The position numbers and the translations under genes are program-made. The notes under the pieces are model-generated. The model was not told the origin of the DNA and ran no database searches. It was given only the letters and a program-made list of their open reading frames with translations. Source: Gemmatimonadetes bacterium SCN 70-22 (GTDB taxonomy: Bacteria; Gemmatimonadota; Gemmatimonadetes; Gemmatimonadales; Gemmatimonadaceae). From it: DNA of 64,000 nt. Below are positions 1 to 9,077 of this stretch, piece after piece; position 1 is the stretch's first letter, and every line of letters starts with the position of its first letter. The stretch spans positions 16,126 through 80,125 of the forward strand of contig MEDZ01000029.1 of assembly GCA_001724275.1 (NCBI GenBank), read 5' to 3'.

Positions 1-389
1 AGCGCGCCACCATCGCCGGCGCGCGCCCCGGCGAGGCGCGCGCGCACGCGCTCGAGCGCGGACTGCAGCCGTTCGGGCGTGTAGGGCTTGAGGACGTAGT
101 CGAGCGCCTCAACCTCGAACGCGCGGACGGCATGCTCGTCGAATGCCGTGACGAAGACCGTCACGGGCATCTCGGCGGCCCCGATCGCGGACACGACGTC
201 GAAGCCGTCGCCCTCGGGCATCTGGATGTCGAGGAAGACGACGTCGGGGGAAAGCTCGCGGATCGCATCGACCGCGGCGGCGCCGGACTTGGCCTCGCCG
301 ACCACCTCCACGTCGGACGCCTCGCGCAGGAGCATCCGCAGCCGCTTGCGCGCCGGCGCCTCGTCGTCGACCACGAGAACCCGCATCAT
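1..389 (-). CDS. LytTR-type response regulator, N-terminal part (runs off left edge)
   Basis: The visible 129 residues form a CheY-like receiver domain: acidic pair D8/D9, phospho-acceptor D54 in the context FLDIQMP, T81 and K101 in the LKPY loop. The gene starts at ATG 389, and its first bases overlap the stop of the upstream LytS-type kinase (ATGA), so the two are translationally coupled and almost certainly partners. The output domain lies outside the window. A LytTR DNA-binding domain is inferred because LytS-family kinases pair with LytTR regulators and because the second pair here (24977-26766) has one. It would act in the cytoplasm as a transcription factor; its targets cannot be read from this sequence. 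Confidence 0.9.
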   Translation of the reverse strand, partial: MMRVLVVDDEAPARKRLRMLLREASDVEVVGEAKSGAAAVDAIRELSPDVVFLDIQMPEGDGFDVVSAIGAAEMPVTVFVTAFDEHAVRAFEVEALDYVLKPYTPERLQSALERVRARLAGARAGDGGA

Positions 390-1492
390 GCGTCCGTCAC
401 CTGCAGGGGGAGGGTGAGGCGCACCCGCCATCCGCCGCCGGCCGGCCCCGCCTCGCACGAGGCGGCCTGGCCGTACAGCAGCCGCAAGCGCTCGCTCATG
501 GCGCGCAGCCCGAGCCCGCTCCCGGGGTGTGGCGGCGCCGTTCCGTCCCCGTCATCCCACACCTCGAGCGTGAGGGCGTCGCCCGCTTGCCGGGCGGTCA
601 CGCGAATGGTGCCCCGGCCCAGCCGCTCCACCCGACCGTGCCGCACGGCGTTCTCGACGAGGGGCTGCAGCACGAAGACCGGCACCCGCGCCGCGGCGCA
701 CGGCTCCGGGATGTCGAAGGTCACCTCCAGCCGGTCGCCGAACCGCGCGTGTTGCAGCTGTACGTACCGCCTGGCAATCGCGACCTCCTCGCGCAGGGAG
801 ACCTGGTCGCTCCGGTGCGCGCGGAGCGAGGCGCGCAGGAGCTCCGACAGCTCGCCCAGCATGGTGTCGGCCCGACGGGGATCGTCGTACATCGTGGCCG
901 ACACCGTGTTGAGCGCATTGAACAGGAAGTGTGGTTGCAGCTGCAGGCGCAACGACGTGAGCTGCGCCTCGGCCAGGGAGCGTTGCAGCTCCACCTCGCG
1001 CCGCTCGCGCTCGGTGGCCTGCCACCAGAACCGCCAGAGCTCGACGCTCACCACGAAGAGGGCGAAGTAGAACAGGTCGTTCGGCATCTCGTGCCCGATC
1101 GCCAGCACCAGCGACGTGACGCCGTAGTCGCGCGGCGGCACCCCCAGCACCGGGTAGACGAGCCAGCGCAGCGTCTCCATCCCCACGGTGCGCGCCACGG
1201 AATAGCCGACGAACAGGGCGACGAGGGGGGCAAGGCTGCGTCGCCAGCGCCCCTCGCCCAGCGGCCATCGCGCCGCCCCCCAGGCCACGATGCCGAGGAG
1301 CGCGAGCGCGACGACCGCCGCCGTCCCCTCGTCGACCAGCCGGCGAGCGAAGGTTCCGTGGTCCCCCTCCTGCAGGTCGCCCAGCGTCGCATACACGGCG
1401 ATGAGGAAGGCGCGCACGAGGACGACCGTCGCCACCCACAGGGCGACACGGCTGGCGCGGGGGCGCGGCGGGAGGCGGTCGAACAGGCCCAT
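386..1492 (-). CDS. LytS-family sensor histidine kinase
   Basis: A 368-residue membrane kinase. The first 160 residues hold about four hydrophobic segments (near 17-37, 58-75, 88-104, 124-150) without a recognisable periplasmic ligand domain. A His_kinase domain follows: phospho-acceptor H188 in QLQPHFLFNALN, N-box N281 in VENAVRHG, and glycine-rich ATP loops DDGDG (313-317) and GSGLGL (324-329). I chose ATG 1492 because the reading frame upstream of it is low-quality Arg/Pro sequence. It overlaps the response regulator gene by ATGA and is divergent from the DUF885 gene. The stimulus is unknown. Confidence 0.9.
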   Translation of the reverse strand: MGLFDRLPPRPRASRVALWVATVVLVRAFLIAVYATLGDLQEGDHGTFARRLVDEGTAAVVALALLGIVAWGAARWPLGEGRWRRSLAPLVALFVGYSVARTVGMETLRWLVYPVLGVPPRDYGVTSLVLAIGHEMPNDLFYFALFVVSVELWRFWWQATERERREVELQRSLAEAQLTSLRLQLQPHFLFNALNTVSATMYDDPRRADTMLGELSELLRASLRAHRSDQVSLREEVAIARRYVQLQHARFGDRLEVTFDIPEPCAAARVPVFVLQPLVENAVRHGRVERLGRGTIRVTARQAGDALTLEVWDDGDGTAPPHPGSGLGLRAMSERLRLLYGQAASCEAGPAGGGWRVRLTLPLQVTDA

Positions 1493-1746
1493 GCGGGAGA
1501 CGCTAACCAGCGCCGCGGTGCGCGGCCACCCGGCGAGGGACGAGCGGGACGTCGGGGGGACCGACGGGACGTCGAACGCGCCGTCCACCGCCTGACGCCG
1601 CGCGAGGGGCACGGCGGGTGACGGCGCGCGTGACCGCGCGTGGCGGCGCGCCCTGCCCCACCACCGCGACGCCTTGCCCGTACGCTGTACGCCCCTCACC
1701 TTGGCCGGCACGCCGCACGCCCTCAGCTGCAACAGGAGACGCATCG

Positions 1747-3489
1747 ATGCCTCACCCGATCACTCGCCACCTCACGCCCCTCCTCGTGGCGTCGCTCGCC
1801 CTTGGCGCCGCGCCGGCGGCGGCGCAGGGGCCCACCTCGGCCGACCAGCGCCTGCGCGCCATCTACAACGCCGAGTGGGAGTGGCGGCAGAAGGAGATGG
1901 GGCGCGACCTGCCGGGGTTTCCGCGCGTCGACGCCGCCTCGCAGCAGGCGCGCCTCGCCTACTGGACCCGGGCGCTGGCCCGGCTCGACTCCATCCCCTA
2001 CGACCAGCTCTCGCCCGAGGAAAAGGTCAACGCCGAGGTCTTCCGCTACTCGATTCGCGGCATGGTGGACGACATCCGATTCAAGTCGTACGAGGCCCCG
2101 TTCAACAGCGACACCTTCTTCTGGACGAGCTTCACCCCGCGCCAGGGGTTCCAGCGGCGGGACGAGTACGACCGCTACCTGGCGCGGCTGCGCGACGTGC
2201 CGCGCCACTTCGACGAGCAGGTCACCAACATGCGCGCCGGGCTGGCCCGCGGCTTCACCGTGCCGCGAGTCGCCGTCGAGGGGCGCGACAAGACGATCGA
2301 GCCCTACGTGAAGGGCGACACCACCAACCCGTTGTACCTCCCGTTCCTGCAGATGCCGGCGTCGATCCCCGCCGACCAGCAGGCGGCACTCCGGGCTGAG
2401 GCGATGGGAGTCGTGCGCGACGTGGTCGCCCCCGCCTATGCGCGGCTCCTGGCGATGATCCGCAACGAGTACCTCCCCCGGGCCCGCACCACCCTGGCCG
2501 CCACCGCCATGCCCGACGGCGCGGCGTACTACCAGGCGATGATCGAGAAGTTCACCACGCTCCGGCTGACCCCGCAGCAGATCCACGAGCAGGGGCTTGC
2601 CGAGGTGGCGCGCATCCGCGAGGAGATGACCTCCACGATGCGTCGTGCCGGCTTCACCGGGTCGCTGCAGGAGTTCATGACCTTCCTGCGGACCGATCCC
2701 CAGTTCTACGCCAGGACGCCGCGCGAGCTCCTGTCGTACTCGGCGTACGTGAGCAAGAAGGCCGACTACAAGCTCAAGGAGACCATCGGGTACCTGCCCC
2801 GCTACCGCCACGGGATCATCCCGGTCCCCGACGCCATCGCCCCGATCTACACCGGGGGACGCGGCGGGCTGGATGCCTGCATGATGAACACGTACAACCT
2901 CCCGGCGCGTCCGCTCTACACGCTGCCTGCGCTCACGTTGCACGAGTGCACCCCCGGCCACTCGTTCCAGGCCGCGCTGGCGCGGGAGGGGCCGCCGCGC
3001 CCCGCCTTCCGCAACGCCACCTCGTTCTCTGGGTACGGTGAGGGGTGGGGGCTCTACACGGAGTGGCTGGGGACCGAGATGGGGATCTACGAGACGCCGT
3101 ACGAGGACTTCGGCCGCCTCACCTACGAGATGTGGCGCGCCGCACGGCTGGTGATCGACACCGGGATCCACCACTACGGGTGGACGCGCCAGCAGGCCAT
3201 CGACTTCCTCGAGGCGAACGCCGCGCTGTCGGAGCACGAGATCACGACCGAGGTCGACCGCTACATCGCGTGGCCGGGGCAGGCGCTGGCGTACAAGCTG
3301 GGGGAGATGCAGATCCGCCGGCACCGGCGCGAAGCGGAGGCGGCGTTAGGCTCGGCCTTCGACCAGCGTCCCTTCCACGATGCCATCCTGGCGCTCGGGT
3401 CGGTCCCGCTCCCCGTGCTGGAGGCGCGGATGAAGCAGTTCATCGCCGACGGAGGAAGGAACCCGGCGGTCGTGCCGAACGAACCGTAG
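1747..3489 (+). CDS. DUF885-family secreted metallo-hydrolase
   Basis: A 580-residue protein with a classical signal peptide (residues 1-27, ending AAAQ), so probably periplasmic or secreted. The body matches the DUF885 family, long helical proteins with a zinc-peptidase-like active site. HECTPGH at 399-405 supplies the HExxxxH-type metal ligands and GYGEGWG at 429-435 a further glutamate. Length is typical of the family. ATG 1747 follows AGGAG at about 1734-1738 and begins exactly at the signal peptide. Peptidase activity is inferred from the fold and motif; substrates are not known. The next gene converges on it after 13 nt. Confidence 0.88.
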   Translation: MPHPITRHLTPLLVASLALGAAPAAAQGPTSADQRLRAIYNAEWEWRQKEMGRDLPGFPRVDAASQQARLAYWTRALARLDSIPYDQLSPEEKVNAEVFRYSIRGMVDDIRFKSYEAPFNSDTFFWTSFTPRQGFQRRDEYDRYLARLRDVPRHFDEQVTNMRAGLARGFTVPRVAVEGRDKTIEPYVKGDTTNPLYLPFLQMPASIPADQQAALRAEAMGVVRDVVAPAYARLLAMIRNEYLPRARTTLAATAMPDGAAYYQAMIEKFTTLRLTPQQIHEQGLAEVARIREEMTSTMRRAGFTGSLQEFMTFLRTDPQFYARTPRELLSYSAYVSKKADYKLKETIGYLPRYRHGIIPVPDAIAPIYTGGRGGLDACMMNTYNLPARPLYTLPALTLHECTPGHSFQAALAREGPPRPAFRNATSFSGYGEGWGLYTEWLGTEMGIYETPYEDFGRLTYEMWRAARLVIDTGIHHYGWTRQQAIDFLEANAALSEHEITTEVDRYIAWPGQALAYKLGEMQIRRHRREAEAALGSAFDQRPFHDAILALGSVPLPVLEARMKQFIADGGRNPAVVPNEP

Positions 3490-3502
3490 GGCGCCCCGTC
3501 CT

Positions 3503-3973
3503 TCAGCTCCCGGCGCCGGCCATGTGCGCCGGGAGCCGCACGGCGACCACCCGTCCCCGCGCGCATTCCACGCCGGCCGCCGTCACGCGCGACGTCACCA
3601 CCACCTTGCGCTCCCCGACCTCCTCGGCGCGGGAATTCAGGACCAGCTCGACCCCGATCGGCGTCGGCGCGACGTAGTCCACGTGCAGCGAGGCCGTGAC
3701 GAAGCGGCGCGTCTCGTCGCGTCCTGGTATCTCGCCAGCTGCAACCATCGAGGCGCCGGCCGCCGTCGCCATGGAGTGGCAGTCGATGAGCGAGGCGATC
3801 AGCCCGCCATACACGTACCCCGGCATGGACAGATGGTAGGGGGCCGGCGTGAAGCGGGCGATGCACTCGCCACCCTGCCACGCGCTCTTCACGTGGAGGC
3901 CGTGCGCGTTCAGGCGACCGCACCCGTGACAGTGCGAGTAGTCGTCGGGATAGAGATCCTGGAGGAAGGGCAT
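3503..3973 (-). CDS. PaaI/4HBT hotdog-fold thioesterase
   Basis: A 156-residue cytoplasmic protein of the PaaI-type thioesterase family, which hydrolyses acyl-CoA thioesters. It opens with a Cys/His-rich stretch (CHGCGRLNAHGL) common in this subfamily, then the hotdog core, with GYVYGGLIASLIDCHSM as the helix lining the active site and FVTASLHVDYVAPTPIG as the central strand. The start at ATG 3973 has no evident Shine-Dalgarno sequence, but the residues upstream are not conserved-looking. It is convergent with the DUF885 gene and divergent from the GGDEF-EAL gene. The substrate cannot be predicted. Confidence 0.85.
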   Translation of the reverse strand: MPFLQDLYPDDYSHCHGCGRLNAHGLHVKSAWQGGECIARFTPAPYHLSMPGYVYGGLIASLIDCHSMATAAGASMVAAGEIPGRDETRRFVTASLHVDYVAPTPIGVELVLNSRAEEVGERKVVVTSRVTAAGVECARGRVVAVRLPAHMAGAGS

Positions 3974-4050
3974 CGGCAGGAGGGAGGTGGTGGAACCGGC
4001 GGTGACGGAGGGAGGGAGATGATCGTCATGGAAGACCCGGTCAGCGACGG

Positions 4051-4058
4051 AATATAGT
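4051..4058. promoter_or_regulatory. possible -10 element shared by two divergent genes
   Basis: AATATAGT is a conspicuous A+T-rich word in a G+C-rich divergent intergenic region. TATAGT (4053-4058) reads as a -10 box toward the GGDEF-EAL gene (start 4123), and TATATT (4056-4051) reads toward the thioesterase gene (start 3973). No convincing -35 hexamer is found at 17 nt on either side, so the call is weak. Confidence 0.3.
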
Positions 4059-4122
4059 CCGCGGGCATCGGCGGTCCCCGACCGGGATTCGTGAGCGAAG
4101 TCCCATACCCTCACCGGAGTCC

Positions 4123-5934
4123 ATGCGCCGTCCCTCCCGACCACGGACCACGAAGGCCGCCACCCGCGCCGCCGCTCCCGCAGAGCCGTCTCCCGAGTAC
4201 TTGCGGGCACTCTACGATCGCACGACGCTCGGCATCGCCCTGCTCGACCATGCCGGGGCCATCGTGCACGCGAACGCGGCCCTCACCCTCCTGATCGGAC
4301 AGGAGCCCTCGGCCGTCGCGGGGAGCGTGCTCGCCAACTTCTGCCCGCCGGAGGATGCCGAGCTGGTGCGGGCGCGGTCGAGCCTCGCGCACGGCGCGCA
4401 GGGAGCGGCGTCGCTCGAGGCGCGATTCGTGCGCCCCGACGGATCGATCCTCTGGGGATTGCTGACCATCTCGCCGGCCGACGTCGACGAGCGGGTCCGG
4501 TTTACCGCCATCCTGCAGGACCTCACGGAGCGCAAGGCCCACGAGGCACGCCTGGTGCACCAGGCGTACCATGACCCACTCACCTCCCTTGCGAATCGCG
4601 AGCTGTTTCGCGATCGCGTCTCGCACGCCATTACCTCCCGCGAGCGCGACCCGAGCACGCTCGCCGTGATGTTCCTCGACCTCGATCACTTCAAGAACAT
4701 CAACGACACGCAGGGGCACTCGGTGGGTGACCGCATGCTGCAAGTCGTCGCCCGCCGGTTGAAGAATGCGACGCGCGGGTGCGACACGGTCGCGCGGCTT
4801 GGCGGCGACGAGTTCGCGATCCTGGTGGAGCACGTCGACGCCCGCTCCGGCGCCGAGACCGTGGCCGAGCGGGTCGTGGCGGCGTTGCGGGAGCCGATCA
4901 CCATCGACGGCACGCGAGCCCTCATCACCGGCGGGAGCATCGGGATCGCCGTGTACACGGGGAGCGAGACGACGGACGAGCTCCTGCGCAATGCCGACGT
5001 CGCGATGTACGAGTCGAAGCTGCACGCGCCGGGGCGATGGGTCGTGTTCGACCCGTCCATGCACACCGCGCTCATCGAGCGGGTCACCCTCGAGGCGGAC
5101 CTTCGCCAGGCCCTCGAGCGCAGCCAGCTCCTGGAGCGTCCGCGGCTGGAAGAAACCGGGGTGTACCGCGCGTACGAGCCCCGGCCAGCCGCATCGACGG
5201 AGTTCGCCGTCGCCTACCAGCCCATCGTGGACCTGATGACCGGACAGGTGTCGGGAGTCGAGGCGCTGGCGCGATGGACGCACCCCCAGCGCGGTGAGGT
5301 GTCGCCCGAGGTCTTCATCCCCACCGCCGAGCAGTGCGGGCTCATCGCCGTGCTCGGCCGCTGGGTCCTGCGCGAGGCGTGTCGCCAGGGCGCCGCATGG
5401 AACAGGGATCGCGCGGGCCCGGCCATCACGGTGACGGTGAACCTGTCCGCGAACCAGCTGGCGCACGACGGGCTGGTGAGCGAGCTGGAATCGATCCTCC
5501 ATGAGACAGGGCTCGAGCCGCGGAACCTCATCCTCGAGATCACCGAGTCCGCCATCATGCAGAACGCCGAGGCCACCCTGGCGCGCCTGCAGCGAATCAA
5601 GCAGCTCGGCGTCGGCCTGGCGATCGATGACTTCGGAACGGGCTACTCGTCGCTCTCCTACCTGCAGCGCTTCCCGGTCGACGTGGTGAAGATCGACCGG
5701 GTGTTCACCAGTCGGCTGCGCACGAACGGGGATGGCGCAGAGGTGATCCGCACGATCCTTGCGCTCGCCGAGCTGCTGGACCTGCGCACAATCGCCGAGG
5801 GAGTCGAGGAGGTGTCGCAGCTGGACGAGCTGCGGGCCCTGGGGTGCAATGCCGTGCAGGGCTTCCTGTACGGGCGGCCGCTGGCCGCCAGCGAGGTCGA
5901 GCAGCTCATCGGCGCCAGCGCCGCGCCGCGTTAG
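4123..5934 (+). CDS. PAS-GGDEF-EAL bifunctional cyclic-di-GMP protein
   Basis: A 603-residue soluble protein. A PAS sensor occupies about residues 25-140, a diguanylate cyclase domain carries an intact GGDEF at 227-231, and a phosphodiesterase domain has EAL at 380-382 and DDFGTG at 502-507, followed by the KID and AEGVE motifs. Both catalytic signatures are intact, so it could make as well as degrade c-di-GMP; in such tandem proteins the PAS signal often selects the dominant activity (family knowledge). No transmembrane segment is present, so sensing is cytoplasmic. GGAG at 4116-4119 lies close to ATG 4123. The gene ends in CGT-TAG within the octamer CGTTAGGC. Confidence 0.95.
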   Translation: MRRPSRPRTTKAATRAAAPAEPSPEYLRALYDRTTLGIALLDHAGAIVHANAALTLLIGQEPSAVAGSVLANFCPPEDAELVRARSSLAHGAQGAASLEARFVRPDGSILWGLLTISPADVDERVRFTAILQDLTERKAHEARLVHQAYHDPLTSLANRELFRDRVSHAITSRERDPSTLAVMFLDLDHFKNINDTQGHSVGDRMLQVVARRLKNATRGCDTVARLGGDEFAILVEHVDARSGAETVAERVVAALREPITIDGTRALITGGSIGIAVYTGSETTDELLRNADVAMYESKLHAPGRWVVFDPSMHTALIERVTLEADLRQALERSQLLERPRLEETGVYRAYEPRPAASTEFAVAYQPIVDLMTGQVSGVEALARWTHPQRGEVSPEVFIPTAEQCGLIAVLGRWVLREACRQGAAWNRDRAGPAITVTVNLSANQLAHDGLVSELESILHETGLEPRNLILEITESAIMQNAEATLARLQRIKQLGVGLAIDDFGTGYSSLSYLQRFPVDVVKIDRVFTSRLRTNGDGAEVIRTILALAELLDLRTIAEGVEEVSQLDELRALGCNAVQGFLYGRPLAASEVEQLIGASAAPR

Positions 5935-5947
5935 GCGGCGGGGGCAG

Positions 5948-6406
5948 TCAGCGGCGACGGCGGGCCTTCTTCGACGCCGCCGGCTTCTTCTCGAGCGCGC
6001 GCCTGACCGCGCGCTCCCCGCTCGCGATGGCCCCGTCGAAGGCAGCGCGCGGGGTGCGCGCCTGCCAGGTCACGACGACGTCGGGGGCATTCCGCAGCAC
6101 GACCTTGATCCGGCACTCGAACGTCGGCGCCCCCGTGGGTCCCGAGACGTCGTCGAAGCGGATGCTCGCGCGCGTGATCCACATCCCGAACTTCGCCAGC
6201 TTGAAGCGGGCGCGCTCCCGTGCGTACTCGCGGTCGAACGACTCCAGCTCGAACCCCAGCGCGCGCACATGCAGCGGGGTATCGGTCGTGGTCGTGACGC
6301 CGAGCGCCCGCTTGACGGCCTTCGGCGTATGCTCGGCGAATGACGCGCGCCGTTCCCGGCGCTGTCGTTCGGCTTTCGAATCCGTTCCGCGACGCGTGGC
6401 GCCCAT
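5948..6406 (-). CDS. HPF/RaiA-like ribosome-associated protein
   Basis: A 152-residue basic protein. The central part (from HVRALGFELESF to the V-rich end of the domain) resembles the HPF/RaiA (sigma-54 modulation, S30AE) fold, including the IRFDDVSGPTG strand-turn and ECRIKVVL strand found in family members that protect idle ribosomes. The N-terminus is rich in Arg/Glu and the C-terminus ends in a Lys/Arg tail (KKARRRR), unusual extensions that could bind RNA. ATG 6406 is preceded by GGAGG at good spacing, preferred over an ATG at 6442. It converges with the GGDEF-EAL gene. Family assignment is by pattern memory. Confidence 0.7.
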   Translation of the reverse strand: MGATRRGTDSKAERQRRERRASFAEHTPKAVKRALGVTTTTDTPLHVRALGFELESFDREYARERARFKLAKFGMWITRASIRFDDVSGPTGAPTFECRIKVVLRNAPDVVVTWQARTPRAAFDGAIASGERAVRRALEKKPAASKKARRRR

Positions 6407-6651
6407 GGCGAGCCTCCGTTCAGGGGTGATGGTGTGAGGCAAGATGGCACTCGAATGGGCCAGCGGGGAGCGCGGAATCCCCTACCCGGGAGTGCGGCTT
6501 GGCCCTCCCGACCGGGCGCGGTGCACATCGAAGCGGACAGCGACGACAGGGCGCGCACCCACCTCCCCGTGAGGAGGGTCTCATGGCCAGCGTCGTGATC
6601 GGCTTGCGCGTTGTTGACGACGACCATCTCGTTCACCACCGAGCGCATCCG

Positions 6652-8004
6652 ATGAAGCCCACGTCACTGCTGTTCGCCCTGCTCGCCCTGGCTCCCGGTG
6701 CAGCCGCCCTCGCCCAGGCGGCCCCGCGTCCCGACGCCGACCCGCGCATCGAGAAGATCGTCGCCGGGGTCTCGCCGGAGCGGCTGCGCGCGATCGTCAC
6801 CAGGCTGGAATCGTTCGGGACACGCTCGACGCTCTCCGACACGCTCTCCAGCACGAGGGGCATCGGCGCGGCCCGTCGCTGGATTCACGACGAGTTCCGG
6901 CGCTCGTCACCCAGGCTGCAGGTGTCATTCGATCGCCACCCGGTGGCCCAACAGGGGCGCATCACGCGTGACGTCGATGTGGTGAACGTCATGGCGGTCC
7001 TTCCCGGGCGCTCGCCGCGGCGCGTGTACATCTCCGGCCACTACGACACCGTGAACCTCCGGGCCGCCATGGCCGCCGCGCGCGCGGCGGCGCCCGGGCA
7101 GGCGTCCCAGCCCAACCATGACGTCGACGCCCCCGGCGCCAACGACGATGGAAGCGGGACCGCCCTCACGATGGAGCTCGCGCGTGTCTTCGCCGAGAGC
7201 GGAATCGAGTTCGACGCGACGCTCGTCTTCATCGCCTGGGCCGGCGAGGAGCAGGGGCTGATCGGCTCGATGGCCCACGCCTCGGCACTCGCCGACGCCA
7301 AGGGGGTCGTCGAGGCCAACTTCAACAACGACATCGTCGGCAACTCGCTCGGCGGCAACGGGATCCTCGACGGCGAGAGCGTCAAGGTGTACTCGCTCGG
7401 CCCCGAGGACTCGAAGTCGCGCTCGCTGGCCCGATACGTCGCGCGCATCGCCCCGGTATACGTCCCGTCGCACCGCGTGCGCCTGATGGCGCGCGAGGAT
7501 CGCTTCGGGCGCGGCAGCGACCATTCGTCGTTCACGGCCAACGCCTTCCCGGCGGTGGTTTTTCGTGAGGCCAACGAGAACTTCCGCCGCCAGCACTCGG
7601 GCGATGACAAGATCGAGGGGATGGATTTCGCGTACCTGGCGCAGAACGCGCGCGTGAACGCCGCGGCCGCAGCCTCCGTGGCGCTCGCCCCCCCCGCCCC
7701 GGTCGTGGTGGGCGACCGGGGACAGGCGCTCATCGGGCGCGGCGCGGCGGGATACGATGCCGACCTGCGGTGGGTGGCCTCCCCCGGCGCGGTGGCGTAC
7801 CGCATCTACTGGCGCGACGCGTGGGCCAACGACTGGCAGCACGCGCAGGTGGTCGGGAACGTGACGCAGTACGTCCTTCCTAACGTCAACATCGACGACG
7901 TCGTGTTGGGGGTGGCGGCCATCGGCGGCGACGGACACGAGAGCCTGGTGAGCGCGTACGTGTCGCCCAATCGGCCGATGCAGCGCGTCAAGCTGTCACG
8001 CTAG
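6652..8004 (+). CDS. secreted M28-family zinc aminopeptidase-like protein
   Basis: A 450-residue protein with a signal peptide (about 1-23). The M28 di-zinc site is complete: H130 in SGHYD, bridging D165 in GANDDGSG, catalytic and ligand glutamates E199/E200 in AGEEQG, D227 in NNDIVG and H291 in SDHSSF. After the catalytic domain (to about residue 345) comes a beta-rich C-terminal region of about 100 residues resembling a fibronectin-III-like module, as in several secreted M28 enzymes. The likely role is removal of N-terminal residues from external peptides. ATG 6652 begins the signal peptide; no strong ribosome binding site is visible. Confidence 0.92.
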   Translation: MKPTSLLFALLALAPGAAALAQAAPRPDADPRIEKIVAGVSPERLRAIVTRLESFGTRSTLSDTLSSTRGIGAARRWIHDEFRRSSPRLQVSFDRHPVAQQGRITRDVDVVNVMAVLPGRSPRRVYISGHYDTVNLRAAMAAARAAAPGQASQPNHDVDAPGANDDGSGTALTMELARVFAESGIEFDATLVFIAWAGEEQGLIGSMAHASALADAKGVVEANFNNDIVGNSLGGNGILDGESVKVYSLGPEDSKSRSLARYVARIAPVYVPSHRVRLMAREDRFGRGSDHSSFTANAFPAVVFREANENFRRQHSGDDKIEGMDFAYLAQNARVNAAAAASVALAPPAPVVVGDRGQALIGRGAAGYDADLRWVASPGAVAYRIYWRDAWANDWQHAQVVGNVTQYVLPNVNIDDVVLGVAAIGGDGHESLVSAYVSPNRPMQRVKLSR

Positions 8005-8055
8005 GGCGGACGCGATCCGCACCGGCCCCTCACCCTGTCATTCGGAGTGCTTGCC

Positions 8056-8955
8056 ATGACGCCCCAGGACGCCCGCACGATCATCGCGCTCGCCGTGCTC
8101 GCCGGCAATGCGGACGGCACGCTCGGCCAGGAGGAGCGCATCAGCATCATCTCGGCGGCGGAGCATCTCGGCCTGGCGGAGGGCGATCCCGTGGTGCGCG
8201 GGGTGCTGCATGGCGGTGGCGACGTGGCCCAGCTCGCGCACGCGCTCTCCAGTGACGAGGCGCGCGTGGCGGCGTATGACGTGGCCGCCGCCGTCTGCCA
8301 CGCCGATGGCGCACCCAACGCGCAGGAGTCGGCCTTCCTGGCCGCGCTCTCGCGCGAGCTCGGTGCCGTCGCCGCCTCGCCCGATGCGGCCGCCGTCATG
8401 AGCGCCGTCGCGCAGGCCGCCTCGATCCCGCCCCACCAGGGGGCGGGCGGCGACCTGGACGCCTTTATCCTCGACCAGGCGATGCTGGCGGGCGCCGCCG
8501 AGCTCCTCCCGCATCGCTTCTCGGCGATGGCGATCCTGCCGCTGCAACTGCGGATGGTTTACCAGATCGGGCAGCGGAACGGGCAGCAGTTCGACATGGC
8601 GCAGGCCAAGGACCTCGTCGCCGTTCTCGGGATCGGGGCGATGGGGCACGCACTGGAGGGGGTCGTGCGCGGCGTGCTCGGGAGCGTGGGACGCGGGGTC
8701 CTGGGCGGATTGTTAGGCTCGGCGACCGGCGCGGCCGCCGGCGTCGCCGTGACGTTCGCCACGACGTACGCCCTCGGCCACGCCGCCCAGCAGTACTATG
8801 CGCAGGGGCGTACGCTGGGCACGGCCGACCTCAGGGCGCTGTTCGCGCGCTTCCAGGGCGAGGCGAACACCGTCTTTCCGCGCGTGGAGTCCCGTATCCG
8901 CGAGCTGGCCGCAGGGAGCAGCCTGGAGTCGATGCTCGGGGGACTGTTGCGCTAG
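8056..8955 (+). CDS. TerB-like protein with glycine-rich membrane region
   Basis: A 299-residue protein. Residues 1-95 look like two helical TerB/DUF533-type repeats (AVLAGNADGTLGQEE and AVCHADGAPNAQE, each with an Asp-rich loop). The second half carries AILPLQLRMVYQIGQRNGQ, then a Gly/Ala-rich hydrophobic stretch around 200-245 that could insert into the membrane, similar to the YcjF/DUF697 family linked to envelope stress. GGAG at 8044-8047 lies 8 nt before ATG 8056, deciding that start over a GTG at 8047. The combination of TerB-like and DUF697-like parts is inferred by eye, and no enzyme motif is seen. Confidence 0.6.
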   Translation: MTPQDARTIIALAVLAGNADGTLGQEERISIISAAEHLGLAEGDPVVRGVLHGGGDVAQLAHALSSDEARVAAYDVAAAVCHADGAPNAQESAFLAALSRELGAVAASPDAAAVMSAVAQAASIPPHQGAGGDLDAFILDQAMLAGAAELLPHRFSAMAILPLQLRMVYQIGQRNGQQFDMAQAKDLVAVLGIGAMGHALEGVVRGVLGSVGRGVLGGLLGSATGAAAGVAVTFATTYALGHAAQQYYAQGRTLGTADLRALFARFQGEANTVFPRVESRIRELAAGSSLESMLGGLLR

Positions 8956-9030
8956 CCAACGCCTGGTGCGGCGGCCGGCTGCTGGGTCAGACTTCCCATG
9001 CCGCGGGGAGGGGGCGGTGCGACAATGAAA

Positions 9031-9055
9031 GTGACGGCGAGTCCCTCGCCGTCAC
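9031..9055. terminator. perfect hairpin between tandem genes
   Basis: GTGACGGCGAG (9031-9041) and CTCGCCGTCAC (9045-9055) form an 11-bp perfect stem with a 3-nt loop, 75 nt after the TerB-like gene and 22 nt before the next ATG. No T-run follows, so it may act as a terminator aided by Rho, an RNA-stability element, or a leader structure of the following gene. Confidence 0.5.
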
Positions 9056-9077
9056 CCATCGCCTTCTCCTCACGGCC

